Shown here: positions 25,249 to 34,188 of the stretch, one piece after another
Numbering within the stretch: the stretch's first letter is position 1
Layout: the number at the start of each line of letters is the position of its first letter
Source: Thermoplasmata archaeon
GTDB lineage: Archaea > Thermoplasmatota > Thermoplasmata > Lutacidiplasmatales > UBA184
Length of the DNA: 52,970 bases
Direction of reading: 5' to 3'
Assembly: GCA_028864975.1 (NCBI GenBank)
Contig: JAGWLG010000024.1
Location: 1 to 52,970 of the forward strand
Position numbers and translations under genes: made by a program
The notes under the pieces: model-generated
Told to the model about the DNA's origin: nothing
What the model saw: only the letters and a program-made list of their open reading frames with translations
Databases searched by the model: none

Positions 25249-28191
25249 ATGCTCCTCTCGTCCGGGCGACCTACGCCTCTCCTGGCCTGGGTCACCCTCT
25301 TTCTCTTGGCCCTCCCATGGCCCGCGGTCTCGGCCTCGGGCCAGGGGTCGCCTCCCCCTCTCCCCCCGACCCTCGAGGTGTCCTCCGGTGCGGTTCCTGC
25401 AACCCTCGCCGTCTCGTCCTCGAGCTACACGCTCCCGCCATCGTTCTGGGGCACGACCGTCTCGGCCGAGGCCCGTCTACTACCGGACGAGGCCGCGATG
25501 CTGAACGCGACACGCTCGCACGTTCTGGTCTGGACCGGGGCGAACGCCGGCGACCGCGTCAACATGCTCAACGATACGATCATCACGCAGAACGGGACGA
25601 GCCTGATCTGGAAGGCGCCCCCCACCAACGAGACCCAGTTCATCCACCTCTGCCGAGCGATCTCCTGCGAGGCCATCCTCCAGGTGCCGGGGGAGATCGA
25701 CGACCCCTCGTTGGCGGCCGCCGTTGTCAACTACACCGAAAAGACCCTAGGGTTCACCCCGGCCTACTGGGAGATCGGGAACGAGCCGGAGCTCTGGCGG
25801 TACTGGAAGGTCCCCTGGAGCTCCTGGAACGTCCCGCCCCAGAACGGCTCGGCCATCATCACCCCGGGCGAGTATGCCTGGATGGTCCACAACTATACCG
25901 CGGTCCTCCGCACCGCGGACCCGAACCTCCGCATCCTGGGGATCGCCGGCACGGGCCGACCCCAACCCCCCGTGCTCACGCCGCTATCGGCATGGATCAA
26001 CGCCACGGTGGCGGTCAACGGCGCGAACCTCTCGGGCATCGCCTTCCACGTCTACACGGCCGGGGTCTACGGCGCCCACACGCTGGGCCAGTTCTACGCC
26101 TTCGACACCGGACCGTACAGCGTCTTCGGAAGGGTCTCGGACGCCCGCTCGAGCATCTCCAACGAGATCAACGCGACCTGCCCAGGATGTCCCACCCCAC
26201 CCGTCTTCCTGACCGAGCTCGGCTCCGCGCTCTCGCACTTCTTCTTCGCGAACTTGAGCCGGGGTTTCGCCGGGGGGCTTTCCATGGCGGCGAGCGAGGC
26301 GGAGGGGATGGACCTCGACCTCCCCACGCTCGACGTCTTTGCCTCCGTCTTCAACACCTCCAACGCTTGGTTCGCCTTGAACGGGACGCCGCGGCCGGAC
26401 TTCGCGGTCTATGCCCAGTTCCTCTCGGGCCTGGGGAGCGACGTCTTCCCCGCGACGCTGACCCCCCCCAGCGGTCCGCCGTACACCGGTATGAACACCT
26501 CCCTCGGTGCGAACCTCTACGCCGTGGCGACCGAGGACCCCAGCGACCACGGTCGCTCCGACCTCCTCCTCGTGAACCAGAACACGACCACGAACGTCTC
26601 GCTTGCGCCCGCCCTCCCCGGCATTTCCGCCACCCCCCGGGTTCTCCTTCGAGAGTGGAGCGCGCGTGCGGTCTACGGTCCTCTCAACTCTACCTGGTGG
26701 GTCGCGCCGCTCACCGCGGCTCCCGTGGTCTCGGTACTTCCCGGTGGCCTTCCCTCCAGCTGGACGCTCCCTCCCCAGACGATCGCGGAGTTCGAGTCCT
26801 ATCCGAGCGCCGGTGCCGGGGTCTCGTTCAACGAGACCGGTCTTCCCTCGGCCGAGCGCTGGTATCTCTCGCTCAACGGAAGGACCGAGGAGACGCCGGG
26901 GACGAACCTGACGGTCATCCTGCCCACCGGAACTGCCTCGGTCGCACCGATCGCCCTCCCACTGCCATTCGGGAGCTTCCGTCCGAACCCCCTTGAGCGG
27001 ATGGAGCCGTTCCCGCCCTCCTCGGTGACCGTGGGGTCCACGACCCAGGACTTCCTGGTTCCCTTCGCCACCCAATGGAACATCTCGACCTCCGTCGGTC
27101 CCCCTGGCTCGGGCTGGACAACACCGCCTGTCGGGTGGGCGAACGCGAGCAGCGTGGTCACGCTAGACGAGGTTCCCGCGTCGGGGTTCGTTCCCGGAGG
27201 GTGGACAGGCGTCGGAACCGGTTCCTACACGGGGCTCTCCTCCCAGGCGACCCTGGTCGTGAAGGGTGCGATCCAGGAGACGGCCTTGTTCCTCCACGGT
27301 TTCCCCGTCACCGTCTCAGAGACAGGGCTCGCGACCGGCACCCCTTGGAGCCTTTCCATCGGCGGGGCAACGAGCTCGTCGACCTCCTCCTCTCTTGTCG
27401 TGCTCGAGGCGAACGGAACCTTCGCCCTCCAGGTGGGGACCCCTACAGGCTACACCCTCTCTTCGGCCCCCTCCACGTTGACCGTCAACGGTGGGCCGGT
27501 GTCGGTCTCCATCGTCTTCGCCCCGGTGGTCGCCACCTACTCGGTGCGATGGCAATCGGTCGGTCTCCCCGGGGGCGCGACCTGGTTCCTCCTCCTCAAC
27601 GGAGCGCGTTGGAACGCTTCGGTCGGGACGGTGGTGGCCGCCCTTGCGAACGGCTCCTACGCTGCATGGGTCTCGAACGCTGGAGATTTCCATCCCTCCA
27701 ATCGCTCGTTCACGGTCGAGGTCCTTGGGGGACCGCTGAACCTCACGGTTCCGTTCGTGGAGAACACCTACCCGGTCCTCGTCGGCGCCTCCGGCCTCCC
27801 CACCGGCGCCTCCTGGTCCCTCCAGGTCGTCGGCTTGGGCGCGTTCACGTGCAGCGCCACATGTACGTTCCCCCTGACGAACGGCACGTTCGACTGGCTG
27901 CTGACCCCACCCAGCGGATACGCTTCCGACTCGGACCATGGCACCCTCACGGTCCGCGGGACTCCGACCTACCTGAACGTCACGTTCCGACCTCCCCCCG
28001 CGGCACCCTCCTTTTGGGGCCAGCCAGAGGGGTGGACGGTCATGGGGCTCCTGGGAGGCGGGGCCGCGTTGGGCCTGGCGGTCTTGCTGATACGTTGGCG
28101 CCGACGCCCGAAGGGCCCCGAGCGACTCCCGTGGGAGGAGCGCGACCGGGCGTCAGGGATCGTCGCCCCTGAGCCCCGCCCTCCTTCGTGA
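25249..28191 (+). CDS. Glycosidase-like (clan GH-A) surface protein with ETGLPxG repeats
   Basis: About 980 residues from ATG 25249, after a signal peptide (LLAWVTLFLLALPWPAVSA). Residues 60-430 look like a clan GH-A TIM barrel: AYWEIGNEPELW places a likely acid/base Glu at 179, and PVFLTELGS a likely nucleophile Glu at 323, with HVYT between them. This resembles GH79/GH39-type enzymes acting on uronic-acid or beta-linked glycans, but the family is not certain. Four ETGLPxGxxW-type modules and one InlB-like module (GVGTGSYTG...QETALF) follow. One membrane span (MGLLGGGAALGLAVLLIRW) leaves a short basic tail. The enzyme would act outside the cell on polysaccharide; many Asn-x-Thr/Ser sites suggest N-glycosylation. 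Confidence 0.83.
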   Translation: MLLSSGRPTPLLAWVTLFLLALPWPAVSASGQGSPPPLPPTLEVSSGAVPATLAVSSSSYTLPPSFWGTTVSAEARLLPDEAAMLNATRSHVLVWTGANAGDRVNMLNDTIITQNGTSLIWKAPPTNETQFIHLCRAISCEAILQVPGEIDDPSLAAAVVNYTEKTLGFTPAYWEIGNEPELWRYWKVPWSSWNVPPQNGSAIITPGEYAWMVHNYTAVLRTADPNLRILGIAGTGRPQPPVLTPLSAWINATVAVNGANLSGIAFHVYTAGVYGAHTLGQFYAFDTGPYSVFGRVSDARSSISNEINATCPGCPTPPVFLTELGSALSHFFFANLSRGFAGGLSMAASEAEGMDLDLPTLDVFASVFNTSNAWFALNGTPRPDFAVYAQFLSGLGSDVFPATLTPPSGPPYTGMNTSLGANLYAVATEDPSDHGRSDLLLVNQNTTTNVSLAPALPGISATPRVLLREWSARAVYGPLNSTWWVAPLTAAPVVSVLPGGLPSSWTLPPQTIAEFESYPSAGAGVSFNETGLPSAERWYLSLNGRTEETPGTNLTVILPTGTASVAPIALPLPFGSFRPNPLERMEPFPPSSVTVGSTTQDFLVPFATQWNISTSVGPPGSGWTTPPVGWANASSVVTLDEVPASGFVPGGWTGVGTGSYTGLSSQATLVVKGAIQETALFLHGFPVTVSETGLATGTPWSLSIGGATSSSTSSSLVVLEANGTFALQVGTPTGYTLSSAPSTLTVNGGPVSVSIVFAPVVATYSVRWQSVGLPGGATWFLLLNGARWNASVGTVVAALANGSYAAWVSNAGDFHPSNRSFTVEVLGGPLNLTVPFVENTYPVLVGASGLPTGASWSLQVVGLGAFTCSATCTFPLTNGTFDWLLTPPSGYASDSDHGTLTVRGTPTYLNVTFRPPPAAPSFWGQPEGWTVMGLLGGGAALGLAVLLIRWRRRPKGPERLPWEERDRASGIVAPEPRPPS

Positions 28192-28255
28192 GCCCGTCCC
28201 CTCCGAAGCGTTCGACCCTGCTCCCCTCCCCGTGAGGCGCCGCCCTCATTACCCT

Positions 28256-28273
28256 GGGTGCCGTCGGGCACCC
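28256..28273. repeat. 7-bp hairpin upstream of the trans-sulfuration gene
   Basis: gggtgcc and ggcaccc are perfect complements around gtcg, ending 13 bases before ATG 28287. It could lie in a 5' leader and affect translation, or end the transcript of the preceding gene. No known riboswitch core was recognised. Confidence 0.45.
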
Positions 28274-28286
28274 GGGGTGCTGGGGC

Positions 28287-29618
28287 ATGCCGGTCCGATC
28301 ACGGGGATCCAGAGCCAAAGAGGGCTACCACAAGGTCCAGGACCGGCTCGCGAAGGTCTGCCGACCGGAGAGCTTGGTCCTAAGCCACGGGTACGACCCG
28401 TCGCGGAGCGAGGGGGCGCTCATCCCGCCCATCTTCCTCTCCTCGACCTTCGTCTTCCCGACCGCGGAGGAAGGCAAGAGGTTCTTCGAGATCGCCTACA
28501 ACCTCCGTCCGCGCCGACGCGGGGAGAAGCTGGGACTGATCTACTCCCGACTGAACAACCCGGACCTCCAGATCCCCGAGGAACGGCTCACCTTGCTCGA
28601 ACAAGGCGCCGAGGCCGGGCTCCTCTTCGCGAGCGGCATGGCTGCGATCACGACCTCGTTCCTGGCGCTCCTCGCTCCCGGGGACGCGGTCGTGTCGACG
28701 GAGCCCGTCTATGGCGGGACGGACTACCTCTTCCGCACGATCCTCCCGAAGTACAGGGTCAAGGTCCGGTTCGTGCCATCGGGGGTCGACCGAAAGGAGC
28801 TCGTGAGGGTCCTGAACGAGCTCAAGGCGAGCGGGTCGCGCCCCGCCGCGATCTTCGTCGAGACCCCGGCCAACCCGACGAACGTCATGACCGACATTGC
28901 GGGTTGTGTCGCGGCGGCCCGGGAGGTCGGACGAGGAGCGCAGCGTCCCTGGGTGCTCGTCGACAACACGTTCCTGGGGCCCTTGTGGCAGAGCCCGCTG
29001 CGCCATCACGCGGACCTCGTCCTCTACTCGGCGACGAAGTTCATCGGCGGCCACAGCGACCTCGTCTCCGGGGCGGCGCTCGGCCGCCGGGAGCTCATCG
29101 ACCGGATCGCCGTCTACCGGACGATCCTCGGGACCATGGCGAACCCCTTCGACGGGTTCCTCGTGCTCCGCAGCCTGGACACCCTCACCGTCCGCATGAA
29201 ACGGCAGAGCGAGACGGCGAAGCGGGTCTCCAGATGGCTCGTCCGTCAGCCGCAGGTCTCCCGCGTGCTCTACCCGGGCCTCCCAGAGGACGCCCAGCAG
29301 CGGCGCCTCGCCCGCCGCCAGTGCCGGGGCCCGGGCTCGCTCATCTCCTTCGAGGTCCGAGGGGGCGAACGGGGGGCCTTCCGCTTCCTGAACGCGCTCG
29401 AGCTGGTCAAGGTGGCCGTGAGCCTTGGCGGGACCCACACGCTCGCGGAGCATCCCGCGAGCATGACGCACAGCGACGTGCCCCGGGAGGAGCGGGAGCG
29501 ACACGGGATCTCCGAGTCCATGGTCCGTCTCTCCATCGGCCTCGAGGACCCGGGCGATCTCATCCGCGATCTCCAAGGCGCGCTCCGAATCACCTCGCGG
29601 CTCGCCCACAAGCACTGA
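28287..29618 (+). CDS. Cys/Met metabolism PLP-dependent enzyme (trans-sulfuration family)
   Basis: 443 residues of the cystathionine gamma-synthase / gamma-lyase / O-acetylhomoserine sulfhydrylase fold. Visible features are YSRLNNPDLQIPEERLTLLE near the N-terminus, FASGMAAITTSFLALL (phosphate-binding), EPVYGGTDYLF, VETPANPTN, LVDNTFLGP and the PLP lysine K251 in LVLYSATKFIGGHSD. The C-terminal part (VSLGGTHTLAEHPASMTHS ... RLSIGLEDPGDLI) is typical. It makes or breaks gamma-carbon-sulfur bonds of homocysteine, cysteine or methionine; which of these reactions cannot be settled from sequence alone. Start ATG 28287, after a short hairpin. Confidence 0.92.
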   Translation: MPVRSRGSRAKEGYHKVQDRLAKVCRPESLVLSHGYDPSRSEGALIPPIFLSSTFVFPTAEEGKRFFEIAYNLRPRRRGEKLGLIYSRLNNPDLQIPEERLTLLEQGAEAGLLFASGMAAITTSFLALLAPGDAVVSTEPVYGGTDYLFRTILPKYRVKVRFVPSGVDRKELVRVLNELKASGSRPAAIFVETPANPTNVMTDIAGCVAAAREVGRGAQRPWVLVDNTFLGPLWQSPLRHHADLVLYSATKFIGGHSDLVSGAALGRRELIDRIAVYRTILGTMANPFDGFLVLRSLDTLTVRMKRQSETAKRVSRWLVRQPQVSRVLYPGLPEDAQQRRLARRQCRGPGSLISFEVRGGERGAFRFLNALELVKVAVSLGGTHTLAEHPASMTHSDVPREERERHGISESMVRLSIGLEDPGDLIRDLQGALRITSRLAHKH

Positions 29619-29652
29619 ATGTGTCCGCGTGGGGTCGACGCGCCCCAACGGT

Positions 29653-29677
29653 GGCGGTCCGCAGGGCGGGGACCGCC
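29653..29677. repeat. 8-bp hairpin after the trans-sulfuration gene
   Basis: ggcggtcc (29653-29660) pairs with ggaccgcc (29670-29677) around a nine-base loop, 35 bases after the stop codon. It lies between convergent genes and may stabilise or end both messages; no T-run follows. Confidence 0.4.
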
Positions 29678-29751
29678 CCTGTCCGGTTGTCAGAGGGCAC
29701 ATCGAGCTGGCCAATCGCTTCGAGGGCCGCAGCGCGGAGGGGCCCCCGAAC

Positions 29752-30096
29752 TCATCGACGTGAGCCGGGGAACCACTCGTCGTACGTCGCGTGGTCCACG
29801 ATATCGAGCAGGATCACGTCCCTGTCCAAGATCGTATAGAAGAGGCGATGGAAGGAGGCCAGGTCCACGCAGTACAAGTTCTCGACCCCGTAGCGGGAGC
29901 GAAAGTGGGCCGGGATGTGCCGGGGCGGGATGACCTCGCCCCACTGTCCGTCCAACTTGAGCCTCAGAATGGCGGTCTGAAGCCCCTTCCAGATGGCGGG
30001 GGCCGGTTGTCGGCCAGCTCGGGCGTCAGCCTCCCACCGCGCATACTCCCCGGTGAGTGCACCGTGGGCCACGACGCTTCGAGGGCGGAACGGCAC
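29752..30096 (-). CDS. RelE/ParE-like toxin
   Basis: A 114-residue protein. The C-terminal half (LYCVDLASFHRLFYTILDRDVILLDIVDHATYDEWF) has the strand pattern of RelE/ParE-fold toxins, where a positively charged residue in the last strands contacts mRNA or gyrase. It lies nine bases after a small HTH-like gene on the same strand, so the pair looks like an antitoxin-toxin operon. The assignment rests on fold pattern and context; catalytic residues were not confirmed. Confidence 0.6.
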   Translation of the reverse strand: MPFRPRSVVAHGALTGEYARWEADARAGRQPAPAIWKGLQTAILRLKLDGQWGEVIPPRHIPAHFRSRYGVENLYCVDLASFHRLFYTILDRDVILLDIVDHATYDEWFPGSRR

Positions 30097-30105
30097 GGCT
30101 CCTCT

Positions 30106-30390
30106 TCAGAACCGACGGCCCAGAGCGACGGCGCGGCGAAGGGACTCGCTGTCCGCGTGCGTCCACTGGACCCCTTTGGACCCCTCGACGGCCATCCCGA
30201 GGCGGAAGAAGTAGCCGAGCGCCCGGTTGAGGCGAGGTCTCGTCGTGGAGTGTCCCCTCCGCTCAAGTTCGTCCAAGAGCCAGTTCCGGCTCACCGGGAC
30301 CCCAGCCCTCCGGAGCAACGATTCCACGAGTTCCACCGTTGAAAGGTTCACATCCGGCGCATGGGGGGCGGAGCGAGCAGATGCGCTCAT
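30106..30390 (-). CDS. Small HTH protein, probable antitoxin of the RelE-like pair
   Basis: 94 residues from ATG 30390, chosen because a TATA-like ctatag lies 23-28 bases upstream. The longer frame reaching 30819 adds about 140 residues of low-quality sequence. The body (TVELVESLLRRAGVPVSRNWLLDELERRGHSTTRPRLNRALGYFFRLGMAVEG) reads as a winged-helix fold with helix-turn-helix and a wing ending KGVQWTH. It would bind its own promoter, where a 12-bp palindrome sits, and neutralise the neighbouring toxin. Confidence 0.65.
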   Translation of the reverse strand: MSASARSAPHAPDVNLSTVELVESLLRRAGVPVSRNWLLDELERRGHSTTRPRLNRALGYFFRLGMAVEGSKGVQWTHADSESLRRAVALGRRF

Positions 30391-30412
30391 GGAGAACACA
30401 TATCTGTGGAGG

Positions 30413-30418
30413 CTATAG
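30413..30418 (-). promoter_or_regulatory. TATA-like box of the HTH/RelE-like pair
   Basis: ctatag, read identically on the minus strand, sits 23-28 bases before ATG 30390, giving a leaderless message. Confidence 0.5.
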
Positions 30419-30432
30419 AACTTTACATCCCC

Positions 30433-30444
30433 AGGGGTACCCCT
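30433..30444. promoter_or_regulatory. Palindrome upstream of the HTH/RelE-like pair, candidate operator
   Basis: aggggtacccct is a perfect 12-base palindrome lying 15 bases upstream of the TATA-like box. Autoregulated antitoxins usually bind such sites, so it is a candidate operator; binding is inference. Confidence 0.4.
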
Positions 30445-30831
30445 TGGTCGTTGCCCTACCCTCAGCGAGCCGCATTGCGTCCCATGCGGGCCGCCGTGCG
30501 TGGCGGTGGGGTGCAGGCGGGCGGCAGGAGCCCTACCGCCGGAGGAAGCGAGCACCGATCTGGTGTGGAAGGCAGGAGTGGGCCGCCTGCAACCCACATG
30601 CATGGTGGCAAGGCTCTCTACCACCGTTGGGCCCGGAAGGTCTCGAATGGGCCGCGGACCGCCATGCCCTCGTACGCTCTTCGCTGGGATGTACCGCACC
30701 TCCCCGGAGGAACGCTCGCGGGCCCACCACGGAGGGGCGCTCCAGGTCGGAGGCGTACCGGTTGGCCCCCGGGACCACTCGAGGAGATCGCCCCCGCTTC
30801 CAGGGAGTAGGGGTGGCACGGTGTCCTGCTC
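30445..30831. other. Intergenic stretch without a recognisable gene
   Basis: About 390 bases between the HTH/RelE-like pair and the MFS gene. Open frames on both strands lack family motifs. No tRNA or other RNA was recognised. Confidence 0.4.
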
Positions 30832-32154
30832 TCAAGCTTTCGACACGCGCGCAGGACCCGGTGCAGGAAGGCGGGCCCAGTTCCTGACCGAGGGGATCGC
30901 AAGAAGCGCGAAGCTCGCGAACGCACCCCCCACGCCGGCAAGAACGTACGTGTGTCCTACCCCCAGGAGAAGGACCGCGAACCCCCCCGCGATCTGGCCC
31001 ACGGGGATCATCGCGAAGGCCCCCGCCTCGCTCGTCGCGAAGTATCTCCCCATCACCTTCTCGGGGACGGTCCGTTGCTCGGCCGAGAGGGCACAGGTCC
31101 CGGCGAACGACTGGAGGATGGCGAAGAGAAGGGCCAACGCGACCGCCAGGGGAAGGTAGGCGGTCAGTCCCAGCACCACCACGCTCAGCCCCGCGCATCC
31201 CGTCGCCACGGCGAACCATACCCCCGGGGCGCGGTCCGTGCCGACGCGACCAGGGAGCAGCGGACCGATCGCGAACCCCGCGGTGTTCGCGGCCAGGAGC
31301 ACCCCGAACACCGCCACCGTGAGGTGGAGCTGCTGCGTCACGTAGAAGATCTCGAAGCCGTTGTACATCGCGAGGAAGAAGTTCGCGACCAGGGCGCTGA
31401 TCGTGATCGCCAGGAGCGCGGTCTGGGACCGCAGGAATCGTAGCCCCTCGCGGGCCTCGGCGAGCAGGCTCGCACGCATTTCGGGCGGGGAGGCGGGGGC
31501 CTCCCTTCGACGCGGCAGGACCATCCACGTCAGAAGGGCGGCGGAAACGAGGAACGTGAGCGCGTTCAGCAGCAGTGCGAGACCCAGCAGAGCTCCCAGA
31601 AGTACGACCAAGGCCCCGCCCAGCGGGCTCCCCACGAAGCTCGACGCGGTGCCGCTGCTCTCTAGGAGCCCGGTTGCGTCGGTGAGCCGTTCGGAACGCA
31701 CCAGCCTGGGGAGCAGGGCGTTTCGCGCGGGCCGGAACAGCGTTCCCAAGCCGGAGACCGCGAAGGCCGCCGCAAGCACCAGGACCACGTTGCTGCCCCG
31801 GACGAGCACGTCGGCGGCCAATGCCCCCAGGATCGCGAAGCGGCCGAGGTCGCAGGCGACCATGAGCCGACGCCGGTCGAACCGGTCGACGAGGGCACCC
31901 CCGAGGATCCCAAAGAGGGCGGAGGGGAGGAACTCGACCACCCCGAGGAGGGCGATCGCCAGGGGGGAACGGGTGGCGCTGTACACGAGCCACGTGAGGA
32001 CGACGTAGCCCACCGCATTCCCCAGCGAGGAGCCAATGGACCCGGAGCACAGGAGGGCGAAGTTCCGATTCCCCCAGAGAGGGACCCGAGCTCCTGTCGC
32101 GGCCTCGACCGTTGACCTCATCCTCGACCCCACGACTCTTCGGTCGCTGGCCAT
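30832..32154 (-). CDS. Major facilitator superfamily transporter
   Basis: 440 residues with about twelve membrane helices. The loop between helices 2 and 3 carries the MFS signature GGALVDRFDRRRLMVACD, and the N-terminus begins LWGNRNFALLCSGSIGSSLGNAV as in the MFS_3 (enterobactin/macrolide exporter-like) group. It probably expels a small molecule using the proton gradient; the substrate is unknown. ATG 32154 and the in-frame ATG 11 codons later are both possible starts. It stands alone, not clearly in an operon. Confidence 0.9.
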   Translation of the reverse strand: MASDRRVVGSRMRSTVEAATGARVPLWGNRNFALLCSGSIGSSLGNAVGYVVLTWLVYSATRSPLAIALLGVVEFLPSALFGILGGALVDRFDRRRLMVACDLGRFAILGALAADVLVRGSNVVLVLAAAFAVSGLGTLFRPARNALLPRLVRSERLTDATGLLESSGTASSFVGSPLGGALVVLLGALLGLALLLNALTFLVSAALLTWMVLPRRREAPASPPEMRASLLAEAREGLRFLRSQTALLAITISALVANFFLAMYNGFEIFYVTQQLHLTVAVFGVLLAANTAGFAIGPLLPGRVGTDRAPGVWFAVATGCAGLSVVVLGLTAYLPLAVALALLFAILQSFAGTCALSAEQRTVPEKVMGRYFATSEAGAFAMIPVGQIAGGFAVLLLGVGHTYVLAGVGGAFASFALLAIPSVRNWARLPAPGPARVSKA

Positions 32155-32338
32155 GTCGGCTGGCTCTTGGGGATTCCCTCCACTACCCCGGGGTGGGCAG
32201 CCCCCCTCAGGAGGAAGGAGGGTCGATCAAGGTCACGCTACTCCTGCCCCACGACGAACCTCCGGGCATGGCCCGCCGAAAGCCCTGCCGAGACGACCTC
32301 GAGGACCGGATACTCTCGCATCAGTTAGCGGCAGCCCG

Positions 32339-32917
32339 CTAGGGAGTCCTCTCAGTCTTCGAAACGCGGGCCGCTCTCGCGAGGAGCTCGGGAAGCAGGT
32401 CGCCGACATCCTCTTTCTTCGCTCGGAGCTCAAGGTACTCCCGATCCAGGGAGGCACCGAACTCGGCGACCAGGAGGATCGCTTGGTTCAGTTCCTCGGG
32501 AAGCTTCCAATGCTTGGTGGAGGCCAGGCGTCCGATGATGAGGTCCTCGACCGCGGCCACCCGAACCCTCCCGAACGGGGTGTCGATGGTCCGAAGCAGG
32601 GAGGTTCGTCCGTGGTAGTCTTGCGAGCTGACGATGTCGAGCGCGATCTTCCAGCCCTCGGACCACCAGATGCGCCCGTCCTTGTGGAAGCCCCAGGCGC
32701 GGAGCACGTGCTCCAGCGCCTCCCTCCGCCCGACGACGTCGAGGTCCCCCGAAACATACGCCCCCCCAGAGTAGATCTCTATCGCCGAACCCCCGACCAC
32801 GATGAGGCCGTCCTTGAGGCCTGCTTCTCGACCCAAGAGGGCGCAGAAGTAGAGCGTCCTCTGGGCGGGAGATGAGGTCCCATCCAGGAGCTTGTGGGCC
32901 TCCTCCATGCCGGTCAT
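32339..32917 (-). CDS. Nucleotidyltransferase-fold protein of a toxin-antitoxin-like pair
   Basis: 192 residues. The motif LIVVGGSAIEIYSGGAYVSGDLDVVG is the nucleotidyltransferase core (GGSA ... SxDLDxV, here SGDLDVV), as in DUF6036/AbiEii-like proteins. It continues with IALDIV and RVAAVEDLIIGRLASTKHWK. Such enzymes transfer nucleotides or pyrophosphate-like groups to RNA or protein and act as toxins in AbiE and MNT-type systems. Its ATG overlaps the stop of the upstream HTH gene by four bases, so the two are co-translated, which supports an abortive-infection-like pair. Confidence 0.72.
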   Translation of the reverse strand: MTGMEEAHKLLDGTSSPAQRTLYFCALLGREAGLKDGLIVVGGSAIEIYSGGAYVSGDLDVVGRREALEHVLRAWGFHKDGRIWWSEGWKIALDIVSSQDYHGRTSLLRTIDTPFGRVRVAAVEDLIIGRLASTKHWKLPEELNQAILLVAEFGASLDREYLELRAKKEDVGDLLPELLARAARVSKTERTP

Positions 32918-33420
32918 CGTTCGCGCCGGCGTAGCCTCCTTGGGGTGGGGTGCCCTCGTAAGGACGTCGCCAATCCCACGGCACGAAGGGCTCGGTCCTT
33001 CTCGGGCGGCCGTTCAAAGTCCCTCAGGATCGGTGGGGGCCCCCGCCTCCAAGAGAGCTTGGATAGATTGGGAGGGGGCAGGTCGCGGATGCGCTCTCTC
33101 AGCTCCTGTGTGACGTCGATGCCGTTGACGCCTCGGTCCAGCCAATCCTCGCTCCAACTCACACGAGCGCGTTTCGAGAGGAACGACCTGAGATCCTCAT
33201 CTCGGAGTCGCCAGCCTCGCCCCTTCCTTTCGAGAGCTCGTGGCTCCACCAAGCCCGCCCTGGCCAGACGATCGAGCTCCATGGACACCTTGATGGGCTG
33301 CACGTCCGAGAGCTTGGCGATCCGATAGCCACTCAGGTCACGTCGGGCGCTGGCAAGGACGACGAGGATCCTGGCTCGAGCCTCGCTGCCGAAGACGGAG
33401 GCCAGTCCCGTCGCCATCAT
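32914..33420 (-). CDS. Winged-helix protein paired with the nucleotidyltransferase
   Basis: 168 residues. The N-terminal 90 residues form an ArsR-like winged helix (SEARARILVVLASARRDLSGYRIAKLSDVQPIKVSMELDRLARAGLVEPR). The remainder is charged, with Pro/Arg-rich ends. It overlaps the nucleotidyltransferase start by four bases. By analogy with AbiE-type pairs it may repress its own operon and neutralise the partner. A palindrome (33433-33443) and a TATA-like run (33451-33458) lie just upstream. ATG 33420 or the adjacent ATG 33417 may be used. Confidence 0.7.
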   Translation of the reverse strand: MMATGLASVFGSEARARILVVLASARRDLSGYRIAKLSDVQPIKVSMELDRLARAGLVEPRALERKGRGWRLRDEDLRSFLSKRARVSWSEDWLDRGVNGIDVTQELRERIRDLPPPNLSKLSWRRGPPPILRDFERPPEKDRALRAVGLATSLRGHPTPRRLRRRER

Positions 33421-33432
33421 GATATCTCAATA

Positions 33433-33443
33433 GGATAGTATCC
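33433..33443. promoter_or_regulatory. Inverted repeat before the winged-helix gene, candidate operator
   Basis: ggata-g-tatcc lies 13-23 bases upstream of ATG 33420, between the start and a TATA-like tttattat (33451-33458 on the minus strand). A repressor bound here would block transcription start, consistent with autoregulation. Confidence 0.45.
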
Positions 33444-33549
33444 GTTACTGATAATAAAGTGTGACACAGGTCCCACAATGCCCAAGGCCCCGCACGGGAC
33501 GAGGGCAGCCTCCGGGAGCCGCTCCGGCCTCCCCCGGGGCCGATGCGAC

Positions 33550-34188
33550 CTAGAAGTGCCCGGCCGCGCCCACCACACCGTTGATGATGAACTGCACCCC
33601 GACCGCGGCGAGGAGCAATCCCATCACCCGGATGATGGCGGTGATCCCGACCCGTCCCAGGTAGCGGAAGATCCCCTGCCCGAAGTGGAGGATCGCCCAG
33701 GATGCGAGGGTGACTGCGATCACCGCGACGAAGAGCCCCGCGAGGTCGATGACATCCCCGCCGCTGTTCCCGACGAGGACCATGACCATCGCGATGGCCC
33801 CCGGTCCCGCGAGGAGCGGGATCCCGAGGGGGGCGATCGCGAGCTCGTCGCGGCGCCGGATGGCGTCCTCCCGGTCCGCCGGGGGGATCTTCTTCCCGAC
33901 CTCCCCGTGCAGCATGTCGTAGGCGATCAGGAAGAGGAGGATCCCTCCCGAGATCTCCATCGCCCAGAGGGTGAACCCGAACGCCGCGAAGAGGAAGCGC
34001 CCCGCGACGAGGAAGACCACGAGGGTGACCCCGCACGTCGCGACGGCCCTCTTGAGGATCACGCGTTTGTCCGCCTCGTCGAACCCCTCGCTGAGCGCGA
34101 CGAAGAACGGGAGGGTCCCGATCGGGTCGACGGTCGCGAAGATGCTCGCCGCCGCGGCGAGGAGGAAGCCGAGCTCTGCTTCGGTCAC
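33550..34188 (-). CDS. MarC family integral membrane protein
   Basis: 212 residues from the GTG at 34188, whose codon overlaps the stop of the upstream zinc-ribbon gene (GTGA). Six membrane helices and the typical MarC start (LGFLLAAAASIFATVDPIGTLPFFVALSEGF) and later PLGIPLLAGPGAIAMVMVL are present. MarC proteins were once thought to be multidrug exporters and are now regarded as small-solute transporters of unknown substrate. The tight overlap shows translational coupling with the zinc-ribbon protein and, above it, the giant PKD protein. Confidence 0.88.
   Translation of the reverse strand: MTEAELGFLLAAAASIFATVDPIGTLPFFVALSEGFDEADKRVILKRAVATCGVTLVVFLVAGRFLFAAFGFTLWAMEISGGILLFLIAYDMLHGEVGKKIPPADREDAIRRRDELAIAPLGIPLLAGPGAIAMVMVLVGNSGGDVIDLAGLFVAVIAVTLASWAILHFGQGIFRYLGRVGITAIIRVMGLLLAAVGVQFIINGVVGAAGHF

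Noticed and set aside
32155..32342. Short plus-strand frame ending ARRKPCRDDLEDRILSHQLAAAR
   Set aside because: No start codon with a promoter or ribosome-binding site fits, and it overlaps the end of the nucleotidyltransferase gene.
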